Source: Desulfobulbaceae bacterium
GTDB lineage: Bacteria > Desulfobacterota > Desulfobulbia > Desulfobulbales > VMSU01
Direction: 5' to 3'
Assembly (NCBI GenBank): GCA_013792005.1
Contig: VMSU01000107.1
Span: forward strand, 1 to 37,642
DNA: 37,642 nt
In this document: positions 1 through 7,986 of the stretch, in pieces
Position numbering within the stretch: position 1 is the stretch's first letter
Layout of the letters: every line of letters begins with the position of its first letter
Notes under the pieces: generated by a model
Databases searched by the model: none
Told to the model about the DNA's origin: nothing
Seen by the model: the letters and a program-made list of their open reading frames with translations, nothing else
Position numbers and translations under genes: made by a program

Positions 1-657
1 GATCTCGTTTCGGGCAACCGCATGCTTAATCCGAAGAGGAATATCCATAAAACAGGCAAGCTTGACATAATGGGACAGACGATCATTGATTTTACGCAAC
101 ATCGACCGGGTAAGAGGAATATCCAACTCCGTCAGTTTTTTGGCGTCAACCAGAGTGACACTGTAGACTTCAGTTGCGGCTTTATATGCCTTGGCAAATG
201 AGGCAAACAGTGCAAACTTCTTCACCGACAGCCTATCCTCCTGGATCGCCAAGACCATATTCCGCACCAAATAGTGGGTGTCCAGCCGGACCACTTGCAC
301 CACCGCCAGATCGGCGGAAAGCGGAGAACGAACCAACTGCTCCCGCAATGATTTTTCAAAAAACCGACACCGCTTGGAAGTGCTGCAAAACAGGATATCA
401 ACCCGATTGGCATCAACAAAACTCCTGATGGCCTTGATCGGATCCCCCCCCAGCACCACCCTTTCAGTAACGACATTGTCGATCTCAGCCGCCTCCTCGA
501 TAACGTCCATGCTTCGCTCTACGTCATCCAGACTGTCCTTGGAATTCTTTACGTGAAGCAGAACGAGAGGAAACCCGTGAACGGCTGCGTACCGCAAGGC
601 ATAAAAAGCCGCGACTTCCGAGGTAATCAGGCCGTTAACTGCTGCGATGACTTTCAT
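1..657 (-). CDS. Universal stress protein, two USP-like domains (3' end cut by window edge)
   Basis: An open frame runs from ATG at 657 to the window edge without a stop, 219 codons visible. A GGAGGT ribosome binding site lies just upstream of the ATG. The start MKVIAAVNG and the following helix/strand pattern (ALRYAAVHGFPLVLLHVK) fit the UspA fold. A second related unit begins near residue 130 (RNMVLAIQEDRLSVKKF), so this looks like a tandem USP protein. The first domain lacks the G-x2-G-x9-G(S/T) nucleotide loop, having CSTSKRC where it would sit, which suggests a non-ATP-binding type. The family is cytoplasmic and linked to stress or membrane-transport control. A transporter gene lies next on the same strand, but a MITE-like element separates them, so co-transcription is doubtful. 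Confidence 0.8.
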   Translation of the reverse strand, partial: MKVIAAVNGLITSEVAAFYALRYAAVHGFPLVLLHVKNSKDSLDDVERSMDVIEEAAEIDNVVTERVVLGGDPIKAIRSFVDANRVDILFCSTSKRCRFFEKSLREQLVRSPLSADLAVVQVVRLDTHYLVRNMVLAIQEDRLSVKKFALFASFAKAYKAATEVYSVTLVDAKKLTELDIPLTRSMLRKINDRLSHYVKLACFMDIPLRIKHAVARNEI

Positions 658-1037
658 GGGCAACCTCCATTACAAAAAGCCTGAGCACCAAGCAAAAAAT
701 CATCTAATGATGGCGTGACACGTAAAGGGCCTCAAAAAGCAGCTAGTGTTTAATGACAAAATCACATGCCATTATATTTCACCTTGTATCTTCATTCCGG
801 CCTTCGCATGGGTGACGGCTGTGGCAATATCGATCATTTCTACAATTAGGCACTAGGAGCCTGTCGGACTTAGAGAATCGTAGCGAAAATTCGTAAAATT
901 GTGACCAGATATTCATGAGTTTGAGACGAATAGCAGGGCTATTTAACGAAAATTCATGGAGATATGGGCCGGTTTTACGAATTTGCAGTAGATTTATGCC
1001 TAAGTCCGACAGGCTCCTAAGTCAACACCAGAATCAA
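658..1037. other. Gene-free stretch between USP gene and antiporter gene
   Basis: No convincing coding region lies here. Its right half is the 166-bp inverted-repeat element at 854-1019. The left half is AT-rich and should carry the promoter of the minus-strand USP gene, but I cannot assign -35/-10 boxes with confidence. The short plus-strand frame beginning at 915 crosses the inverted repeat and runs antisense into the antiporter gene, so I do not call it. Confidence 0.6.
854..1019. repeat. MITE-like element with 20-bp perfect terminal inverted repeats
   Basis: The left end (854-873) reads taggagcctgtcggacttag and the right end (1000-1019) is its exact reverse complement. Inside the ends, a second imperfect match continues the symmetry: aaaattcgtaaaa on the left and ttttacgaattt on the right, giving about 50 bp of discontinuous inverted repeat per side. 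The element is 166 bp and codes for no transposase. The spacing of 126 bp between the arms is too wide for a normal terminator. A non-autonomous miniature transposable element is the best reading. I see no clear target-site duplication. Confidence 0.75.
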
Positions 1038-2996
1038 TCAAACTTCTGCCAACCTCTTAAAGCCATTCCGCTCTTGTTGGTTGCCAACAATCGCCACCAA
1101 ATCACCTTCCTGGAAGCAATAGTCCACTTTAGGATTGGAATAAAAAACTTTTTCATGGATAATTCCAACAATTGAAACTCCGGTTTTGGTGCGAATGGCT
1201 GCTTCTTTAATGCTTTTACTAATAAGAGGGCTATCAGCAAGAAGAGTAACCCATGAAATTTCCAACATATTTTTTATATTATCAAATTTGGTCAGGAGTT
1301 GATGATTATTATTCGATTTGTAAATTGGAGCGTAAAGATGTTGCCGTACCGCGTCAGTATATTTTTGAATGATAGATACCGGGATTTCCAAGTGAAGAAG
1401 CGCCTGTCGAGCAATTTCCAACCCTGCTTCCATCTCAGGCAGCACGGCCATATAAACCCCACTTTCATACAACGCCCGCATTTGCTCTGTGCCATCGGCC
1501 CGGACAATTATATGTAGTTCCGGCTTAATACGATGAACTTGTCTGACGATGGACTGAGTGGTCACAACTGATGGAGTTGTAATCAACAAAAGCCTGGCCA
1601 AATGAACTTTTGAAACATCAAGTACATTTGGTTGGCTCATATCCCCAAAAACCACTGGAAATTTTGCACCCTTACATTCAACCATTCGCTGATGATTCAA
1701 TTCGATAATAACAAAAGGGAGATTAAGTTGAGTCAGAACCTGAGCGATATGTTGCCCCACACGCCCACCACCAGCAATGACAACATGATCTTTAAGTCCA
1801 TGATGAGGGAGATTTTCTGTTTGCAATAACTCCTTTTTAAATAACTTTTTCCTTATCTGATAGAGTGAAGGGGCAAGCGTTGAAACAAATGGGGTAATCG
1901 CCATACTTATGACAGAAATGGCAAGAACAAGCGAATATATATCTTGATCAATGGCCTTCGTTTCAAGTCCTACCCGTGCAAGAACAAAGGAAAACTCCCC
2001 TACCTGAAACAGCCCTAACCCGACTGCAATTGGCACAATATTGATATATCCGAATAGCATCGCCAACACCCAAAAGACTGTCCCTTTAAAAACTGCAATA
2101 GCCAAAACGATAGAGAAAATCTTGATCCAATTTTCAAATAAAAATACCGGATCCAGAAGCATCCCAACCGATGTAAAAAATAACAGACCAAAGATATCCC
2201 TTAACGGAATAATATCACTCAGCGCTTGATGGCCGTAATCAGACTCGCTGAGCACCATCCCAGCAACAAAGGCGCCAAAAGCAAACGAGAGTCCGAATAA
2301 ATATGTGGCATACCCAATCCCAAGACCTATGGCTGTAATGGACAAAATAAAAAGCTCCCTGGAGTTCCATTGGGCAACATGTGCCAACAACCACGGGAGT
2401 AACTTCCTACCTAAATAAAACATCAGCGCTAAAAAAATTACGGACTTGATTACAGCTATGGCCAAGAGTGGCAAACCTGCCTTGGGGTTGCTCAGCTGAG
2501 GGAGGATAATCATCATCGGGATGACAGCGAGATCTTGAATAATGAGCATGCCGATCATCACCCGACTGGAAAGTGTCCCCATAAGTCCCCTGCCCATAAG
2601 TGTTTTCAATGTCACCATGGTGCTGGAGAGAGAGATTAAGGCCCCTAACCATAATGAACTCGCACTAGACCAGCCCATATATTTACCAAGCACATAGCCA
2701 GCTCCAATGGTCAACAGAATCTGAACTGGTGTACCAAAAAGAGCAATATTCCGTACCGGTTTTAGTTCGCTGATAGAAAATTCCAGCCCCAGCGCAAAAA
2801 GAAGCAGGGCCACTCCGATCTCCGCCAAGAGTTCAATTTCGTGAATATCGCCGACCGTAACCCCACCCGTATACGGACCGACAACAATTCCGGCAAAGAT
2901 GTACCCTAAGATTAACGGCTGCTTAAGCTTTTGGGCAATGAGCGCGCCAAACAAAGCAGCAACCACAATAATGACAATATCTGCAGCTACCCCCAT
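1038..2996 (-). CDS. CPA2-family monovalent cation:proton antiporter with TrkA-N and TrkA-C domains (KefB/YbaL type)
   Basis: The product is an inner-membrane K+(Na+)/H+ antiporter of about 652 aa. The first ~380 residues carry a dozen hydrophobic segments (for example [15 protein letters not shown] and [19 protein letters not shown]), typical of the Na+/H+ exchanger domain. A cytoplasmic RCK/TrkA-N domain follows ([15 protein letters not shown], a Rossmann GxGxxG), then a TrkA-C domain at the end ([21 protein letters not shown]). I chose ATG 2996 ([12 protein letters not shown]) because GAGGT precedes it and the hydrophobic domain starts at once. The longer frame to 3086 would read into a palindromic repeat. 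Family members export K+ or Na+ under pH, redox or electrophile control. The exact ion cannot be told from sequence. Confidence 0.9.
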   Translation of the reverse strand: MGVAADIVIIVVAALFGALIAQKLKQPLILGYIFAGIVVGPYTGGVTVGDIHEIELLAEIGVALLLFALGLEFSISELKPVRNIALFGTPVQILLTIGAGYVLGKYMGWSSASSLWLGALISLSSTMVTLKTLMGRGLMGTLSSRVMIGMLIIQDLAVIPMMIILPQLSNPKAGLPLLAIAVIKSVIFLALMFYLGRKLLPWLLAHVAQWNSRELFILSITAIGLGIGYATYLFGLSFAFGAFVAGMVLSESDYGHQALSDIIPLRDIFGLLFFTSVGMLLDPVFLFENWIKIFSIVLAIAVFKGTVFWVLAMLFGYINIVPIAVGLGLFQVGEFSFVLARVGLETKAIDQDIYSLVLAISVISMAITPFVSTLAPSLYQIRKKLFKKELLQTENLPHHGLKDHVVIAGGGRVGQHIAQVLTQLNLPFVIIELNHQRMVECKGAKFPVVFGDMSQPNVLDVSKVHLARLLLITTPSVVTTQSIVRQVHRIKPELHIIVRADGTEQMRALYESGVYMAVLPEMEAGLEIARQALLHLEIPVSIIQKYTDAVRQHLYAPIYKSNNNHQLLTKFDNIKNMLEISWVTLLADSPLISKSIKEAAIRTKTGVSIVGIIHEKVFYSNPKVDYCFQEGDLVAIVGNQQERNGFKRLAEV

Positions 2997-3032
2997 GTGA
3001 ACAACCTCGCACTTAATAATCGCATTTTTTCG

Positions 3033-3141
3033 GTAAACGTTCACTGGGCACCCCATCTGCTTTGTTAGCGGCCTGCTTATGTGCAACTAGCACACTTCGC
3101 AGACCGCTTTCGCGCATCTGGGGCACCCGGTGAACGTTTAC
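3033..3141. repeat. Palindromic repeat element, copy A
   Basis: Two 28-nt arms (3033-3060 and 3114-3141) pair as a long imperfect hairpin that begins and ends with GTAAACG/CGTTTAC. The arms share blocks with copy B near 15 kb: AAGCAGATGGGGTGCCC (here on the minus strand at 3046-3062) and CAGATGCGCGAAA (minus strand, 3108-3120). The positions between these blocks differ from copy B but still pair within each copy. The element lies between the Fe-S protein gene and the antiporter gene, just upstream of the latter. Confidence 0.75.
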
Positions 3142-3165
3142 AGTTCCGGGGTTACCTGTAGTTTC

Positions 3166-3187
3166 GGTGCCCCTGGTGAACGTTTAC
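3166..3187. repeat. Partial extra copy of the palindrome right arm
   Basis: The 22 bp ending in GGTGAACGTTTAC repeat the outer part of copy A's right arm (3120-3141), with GGTGCCCC in place of GGGGCACC. A CCGGGGTTACC segment lies between them. This looks like a degenerate or duplicated half element attached to copy A. Confidence 0.55.
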
Positions 3188-3253
3188 TTTTTTCGCTTCA
3201 ATTTTTTCTTGGTTTTCCTCTTAAGCTATCGGCATTGCGCACTTAAAAAACTA

Positions 3254-4564
3254 TCACGAAAAATGATCGGCAAAAACTCCCGCCTGTTTCTTTGCTCCCT
3301 TGACCAGCAGGTTGAGAACTGATAATTTAATCGACTCCGAAGCCATTGCTGTTTTATAAAGCGCTGTTTTCTCAAGAAGACTGACTAGCCGCCCCAAGGC
3401 CCGATGACCGAGTTTTTCCGGATCATCAAAAAGCATATCCGCCAACTTGCCGCGCTCTATTGCCATTGCCACTCTCTGGTCAAATATAGTTTCCGGCGCC
3501 AGGATCCGGTGCGGACGAGGCTTCATCATTGCGCCACCGCTTTTACAAATCTTGCTGCATATTCCACAGCCCAGACAGACCTCATCATTTAACACTGCCC
3601 ATTGTTTTTTCTTCTCGTGGCTTAGGCCTTTCTCAACTCTAATCGCATCAAGAGGACAGACCTTACTGCACTCCCCACACCCCGTGCATTTGAAACGATC
3701 CACCTCCATGATCCAGTTTGAAGAGACAATACCCTTGTTAAGATTATAGGTCTTGACACCACGAAGCATATGACAGCAACAACTGCAGCAATTACAAATG
3801 AAACTTACTTTCCGCTGTACGTTATCGCCAATCTGGATAAGGTTTGCGTCTTTGCATTGAGCCAAGATACCCATTGCTTCATCTTTTGTTACTAATCTAG
3901 TCAAGCCATTCCGGGCCAGACTTTGAGCCGCATAATCAAATGACAGGCATACTTCTTGAGGCTTATCACAAGCTGTGCCATGATGTTGAGCAAGATGCTG
4001 ACACTGACAGAGCCCAACAGATATTACCGTTGCCGCGGAGACGATATGCGTTGCCCTTTCCCAATCAAGGACCTCGGAATGCGATCTGCTTGGGATTACC
4101 TCTTCCTGAACAAAAGTGCGGGCAAGCTGCGTCTCCCCCTGCCAAAAAGACTTGGCAAGGGCGCCATCATTCTCGGTAAAATACTGTTCAAACAGATAAG
4201 CAAGTTCCTTCATGGAAATATCCGGCCGCGCCCGCATGAAAACAAATTCAAAAAAACCAATGACAACCGGCGGCAAAGTAACATAGCGCTGACCATCGCA
4301 TTCAAGATCGAACAGCACCCCCCGGCGTGCCAGTTCTGTCACCTTATCATTCAGTTCATCGACAGGAATATTAAGTTTTATTGATAGAGCTGGAATCGAC
4401 GTCAGGTTGTGCGGAATTTTTCTCGCCAATCGGGCCTCTTCAGGCGAAAACAAAATGCGGAGGATTTTCATCAAGGTCGGCGAATGAGGGTTCGCCTGAA
4501 CTTTTTGGGAGAGCCGTTGTTGCAAGCTATGATATTCGTATTCAGGATCAGCACTGTGGCCCAC
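3254..4564 (-). CDS. Winged-helix-like / multi-cluster 4Fe-4S ferredoxin-domain protein
   Basis: The product is about 436 aa. The first ~120 residues look helical with an HTH/winged-helix character (ALSIKLNIPVDELNDKVTELARRGVLF). Then comes a cysteine set CQC-x10-C-x6-C near residues 188-208, a dense CNCCSCCC block near 259-266, and two ferredoxin motifs CTGCGECSKVCP and CLGCGICSKIC near 293-340. Members occur in anaerobes as predicted electron-transfer or redox-sensing proteins; the substrate is unknown. The longest frame starts with GTG at 4570, directly against an AAGAGGA box. The GTG at 4564 has normal 6-nt spacing from that box and is preferred. There is no signal peptide or membrane segment, so it is probably cytoplasmic. 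Confidence 0.8.
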   Translation of the reverse strand: MGHSADPEYEYHSLQQRLSQKVQANPHSPTLMKILRILFSPEEARLARKIPHNLTSIPALSIKLNIPVDELNDKVTELARRGVLFDLECDGQRYVTLPPVVIGFFEFVFMRARPDISMKELAYLFEQYFTENDGALAKSFWQGETQLARTFVQEEVIPSRSHSEVLDWERATHIVSAATVISVGLCQCQHLAQHHGTACDKPQEVCLSFDYAAQSLARNGLTRLVTKDEAMGILAQCKDANLIQIGDNVQRKVSFICNCCSCCCHMLRGVKTYNLNKGIVSSNWIMEVDRFKCTGCGECSKVCPLDAIRVEKGLSHEKKKQWAVLNDEVCLGCGICSKICKSGGAMMKPRPHRILAPETIFDQRVAMAIERGKLADMLFDDPEKLGHRALGRLVSLLEKTALYKTAMASESIKLSVLNLLVKGAKKQAGVFADHFS

Positions 4565-4699
4565 GATCACTCCTCTTGGTTGAATAACTTGATTTGACGG
4601 TTATGGTAGTGTCACCATCTTCCTCGGCATTACCCAAAATACTCCTTACCTACCCAGAGACCATTTCGTCCGAACCTCACGGTCATAGGTTATTTACCT

Positions 4700-5611
4700 T
4701 CATCTCCTGAATTTGATGAACGTACCCTGATCATACTCCTCAAAGGCAGCTCGTAGCTCTCCAGCGGTATTCATCACAATCGGGCCCCGCCACGCGACAG
4801 GTTCACCGATAGGTTTGCCGGAAATAAGGAGGAAGCGCACCTCCTGATCCTCTGTAAAAACCATAATTTCAGAACCATCGCCAAACAGAATAATCTCACC
4901 ATTAACACCAAATGATTGTTGCTGAAGATTACCCGAGCTGCTCTCCTCCACTTCACAGGTACCAGGTTTTTTCTCCCCGCAAAACGATCCCTGCCCATCG
5001 ATAAGGTAAGCAAAAACGGTATGCCCCGGTTTCACCGGATGTCTGAACTCCGTCTTCGCTGGCACAGTAACGTCAATATACTCCGGATCGATGACAATAC
5101 CCTGCACCGGCCCCACAATTCCTGCGACCTCCCCGGCAATAACCTTAATTATCACCCCACTAGACAGTTTGACCTCGGGGATCTGGGTGCTTGCCACATC
5201 TCGATACCGCGGGTCCATCATCTTATCCCGAGCTGGCAAATTAGCCCAGAGCTGAAATCCGTACATCTTCCCCTCACTATCACCTTTTGGCATTTCCTGG
5301 TGGATAATCCCGCTCCCGGCAGTCATCCATTGAACATCGCCGGAACTGATAACCCCCGAGTTACCTAAACTGTCGCTGTGTGCTACGTCGCCTCTCAATA
5401 CATAGGTGATCGTTTCGATCCCCCGATGAGGATGCCAAGGAAACCCCTTGATATAGTAAGCTGGGGTGTCAGAACGGAAATCATCAAAGAGCAGAAAAGG
5501 ATCAAACTCCGGCGCCTCACTGAATCCAAATCCTCTTTTCAAGTGAACTCCATCCCCTTCAATGGTTGGCTTGCCAGTAAAAACTTTACAAACTTTGCGC
5601 ACGGTAACCAT
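4700..5611 (-). CDS. Pirin family protein
   Basis: The product is a bicupin of about 303 aa. The N-terminal cupin carries the pirin signature HPHRGIETITYVLRG near residues 60-75 and a further metal ligand set (GSGIIHQEMP) near 105-112. The C-terminal half continues with AYLIDGQGSFCG and ends with the typical RGPIVMNTAGELRAAFEEY segment. Pirins bind Fe or another divalent metal; some act as quercetinases and others as redox-dependent regulators, and the substrate here is not known. ATG 5611 is chosen because AAGGAGGA lies 7-8 nt upstream. The longer frame from 5629 would place that ribosome binding site inside the gene. It is on the same strand as the cyclase operon, about 50 bp after it. Confidence 0.92.
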   Translation of the reverse strand: MVTVRKVCKVFTGKPTIEGDGVHLKRGFGFSEAPEFDPFLLFDDFRSDTPAYYIKGFPWHPHRGIETITYVLRGDVAHSDSLGNSGVISSGDVQWMTAGSGIIHQEMPKGDSEGKMYGFQLWANLPARDKMMDPRYRDVASTQIPEVKLSSGVIIKVIAGEVAGIVGPVQGIVIDPEYIDVTVPAKTEFRHPVKPGHTVFAYLIDGQGSFCGEKKPGTCEVEESSSGNLQQQSFGVNGEIILFGDGSEIMVFTEDQEVRFLLISGKPIGEPVAWRGPIVMNTAGELRAAFEEYDQGTFIKFRR

Positions 5612-5660
5612 TGAGACATCCTCCTTCAAATATCTTTAATGCAAACCAAACCACTCAAGC

Positions 5661-7901
5661 CTATTTACTCGTTGCAGTAAATACCCCGTCCCAGTCAGGT
5701 GGGGGTGGATCGAACAGAAAGGCATCGATTCGACCAAGATACAGATCATACATAGGCGACTGCTCCTCCTGCTGCAATGACAGAAGGATTGCCCGGGCTT
5801 GATAAAAGTTCTGACCCTGATAATACCCGAGCGCCTCCTCAAACTTCTTGCTTTGCTCAAGGATCTTAGTCGAAGGCTCCCCCTCGCACCGAGGTTGATA
5901 GATGGCTACCGGACGATCCTTCCCTTTAACCCGAACCCTGTCGACTAACTGACAGAAAAAAGCCCCCTTAACCGCTTCATAGGTAGGCTCACTAAGTAAA
6001 ATGCTGGTGCCATAGATTTTATTCAGACCCTCAAGACGAGAGGCAAGATTGACGTTGTCACCGATCACCGTATAATCGAAACGCTGGGTGCTGCCGAAAT
6101 TACCAACACTCACTCGTCCGGTGTTGATCCCAACACCAATCTCGATTGCCGGCAGACCCTTTTTGCTCCACTCCGGTTGAAGCTTCCGTAAGGCATCACC
6201 CATCGCCATAGCCGCCCGAAGGGCATGAACCGCATGTTCTTGGTCCGGCAGTGGTGCTCCCCAAATCGCCATAATCGCATCACCGATATACTTATCCACA
6301 GTCCCCTGATGCGCCATGATAATATCACTCATGGCGCTCAAGTACTCATTAAGGAAACGGGCAAGCTCCGGCGAGGCCATGCTTTCAGAAATAGAGGTAA
6401 ACCCACGGATATCATTAAAGAATACCGTCAGTTCCCGCTCTTGACCCGCTAGAATGAGTTTTTCCGGGGCATCGACAAGCTCCTGGACTACTTGAGGTGA
6501 GACATAATGACTGAAGGCACCTTGGATAAATCGCTTCTCCCGATCCTTGATACAGTAGTTGAACAAGGTGACCACGACAAACACTGAGGAAAGGGTCAGC
6601 AAGGGATAACTCACCCCCACCACAACTCCCTGTAAGAAAAGTTGGTGATAAGTGCCATACACCAAGGTGAAAACAATCAGCGCCATCCCCCCCAGACCAC
6701 CAATCAAAGGACTAGAATAGGCCAACAGCGCCGCAAGAGTTACCCCTCCGGCGATAATCACTGTATAGGTCAAGCCAATCTCGGTGTAGATATCATGCCG
6801 CAGAGGGTCGCCATTCAGGATATTATCAACAACACTGGCATGAATCTCTACCCCAGGAACTACAGTGCCGAATGGGGTCGCCCGAAGGTCATGAAGCCCA
6901 GCTGCCGACGTGCCGATCAGCACATACTTGTCCTTGAAACTGTGAGTTCTGCCGTTAAGAACATCCCCGGCTGAATAGTAGGGGAATGATCTCCCAGGCC
7001 CACGAAAATTAACCGTCAACTGACCTGCGCTATCAGTAGGAATAAAATGGCTGCCCACGCTGACTCCCAGGAGAGGGAAACGACCTCGGCTATGCGTTGT
7101 GGCGTAAATCGTTACGGAACTGACATCAAGCCCCATTCGCACCACCTCAAGTGCCAGCGAGGGGTATGGAATCCCATCATAGGCCATGAATAACGGAACT
7201 TTTCTAACCGTCCCTGACGGATCGGGGATCACATTGAAAAACCCTTCCGACTGAGCTATTGCCACCGCAGGCACGTTGACAATCGCCCGATAGGCTTTAC
7301 GCAGAGGAAGGTCCGCGAAGTTGATCTCTTTCGGCTCGAGAGAGAGATTAATAGAGGGAAAAGGGACGCTTGCCGGATTTTTGAGTCCATCGTCAGAACA
7401 TTGAAACACATACCCGAGAATGGTTGGGGTTGTGGCAACAACACCACCAAGGGTTGCATCATGATCAAAGCGTTGATCAGTCTTGAGGTCGTTGATCTCC
7501 TCAAGGCTGAAACGCTGAACCAAAAACGGCTCAAGCTCACCCAGCCCATAGCGAGGAGAAGTCCGATCGACTTCGGCAAACACGATATCCATAGCGATGG
7601 CTTTAGGCCCTTGGCCGGCAATAGCCTCAAGCAGACGGGCCACCTCTGTTCGGGGCCAGGGCCATTGACCGATCTGCGACAGACTCTTCTCATCAATATC
7701 GACCACCACCACCGACCCGCTGCTGGGATGCGGGCCACGCCAACGAAACATGACATCGGTGATCTGGTTATCGAGTTGTTCAAGGAATCGGGGCTTAACT
7801 CCCCCAAAGGAGTAAAAAACAAGGCAGGCCGCAACCACAACCAGACAACCGGTTGCAAACGGAGAAGATACCGCGAGATACAAATTCTTGGCTCTGAGCA
7901 T
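5661..7901 (-). CDS. CHASE2-domain adenylate/guanylate cyclase
   Basis: This receptor-type class III nucleotidyl cyclase is about 746 aa. An N-terminal membrane anchor (residues ~14-34) is followed by a periplasmic CHASE2 domain (VVVVDIDEKSL, GQWPWPR, ending YVLIGTSAAGLHDLRATP), then three membrane spans near 376-448 and a cytoplasmic catalytic domain. Both metal-binding aspartates are present (FFNDIRGFTS near 497 and KYIGDAIMAIWGAP near 541), as are the catalytic Asn and Arg in GDNVNLASRLE. A TPR-like tail follows. ATP versus GTP preference cannot be settled by eye. ATG 7901 is preferred; the GTG at 7922 is the outer limit and lacks a ribosome binding site. It is the last gene of an operon with a FecR-domain protein and a barrel protein, which may provide or sense its stimulus. 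Confidence 0.92.
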   Translation of the reverse strand: MLRAKNLYLAVSSPFATGCLVVVAACLVFYSFGGVKPRFLEQLDNQITDVMFRWRGPHPSSGSVVVVDIDEKSLSQIGQWPWPRTEVARLLEAIAGQGPKAIAMDIVFAEVDRTSPRYGLGELEPFLVQRFSLEEINDLKTDQRFDHDATLGGVVATTPTILGYVFQCSDDGLKNPASVPFPSINLSLEPKEINFADLPLRKAYRAIVNVPAVAIAQSEGFFNVIPDPSGTVRKVPLFMAYDGIPYPSLALEVVRMGLDVSSVTIYATTHSRGRFPLLGVSVGSHFIPTDSAGQLTVNFRGPGRSFPYYSAGDVLNGRTHSFKDKYVLIGTSAAGLHDLRATPFGTVVPGVEIHASVVDNILNGDPLRHDIYTEIGLTYTVIIAGGVTLAALLAYSSPLIGGLGGMALIVFTLVYGTYHQLFLQGVVVGVSYPLLTLSSVFVVVTLFNYCIKDREKRFIQGAFSHYVSPQVVQELVDAPEKLILAGQERELTVFFNDIRGFTSISESMASPELARFLNEYLSAMSDIIMAHQGTVDKYIGDAIMAIWGAPLPDQEHAVHALRAAMAMGDALRKLQPEWSKKGLPAIEIGVGINTGRVSVGNFGSTQRFDYTVIGDNVNLASRLEGLNKIYGTSILLSEPTYEAVKGAFFCQLVDRVRVKGKDRPVAIYQPRCEGEPSTKILEQSKKFEEALGYYQGQNFYQARAILLSLQQEEQSPMYDLYLGRIDAFLFDPPPPDWDGVFTATSK

Positions 7902-7986
7902 GAAAGCACATTCCGTTAGCACAGGAAGAAGAGATTATGGCGGGTACTGATAGCTCACCCGCCAGGGAAGGGGAAAATATCAAAGC

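Noticed and set aside
854-1019. Inverted repeat as a bidirectional terminator
   Set aside because: The arms are 126 bp apart and no T-run follows either arm; a MITE explains the perfect ends better.
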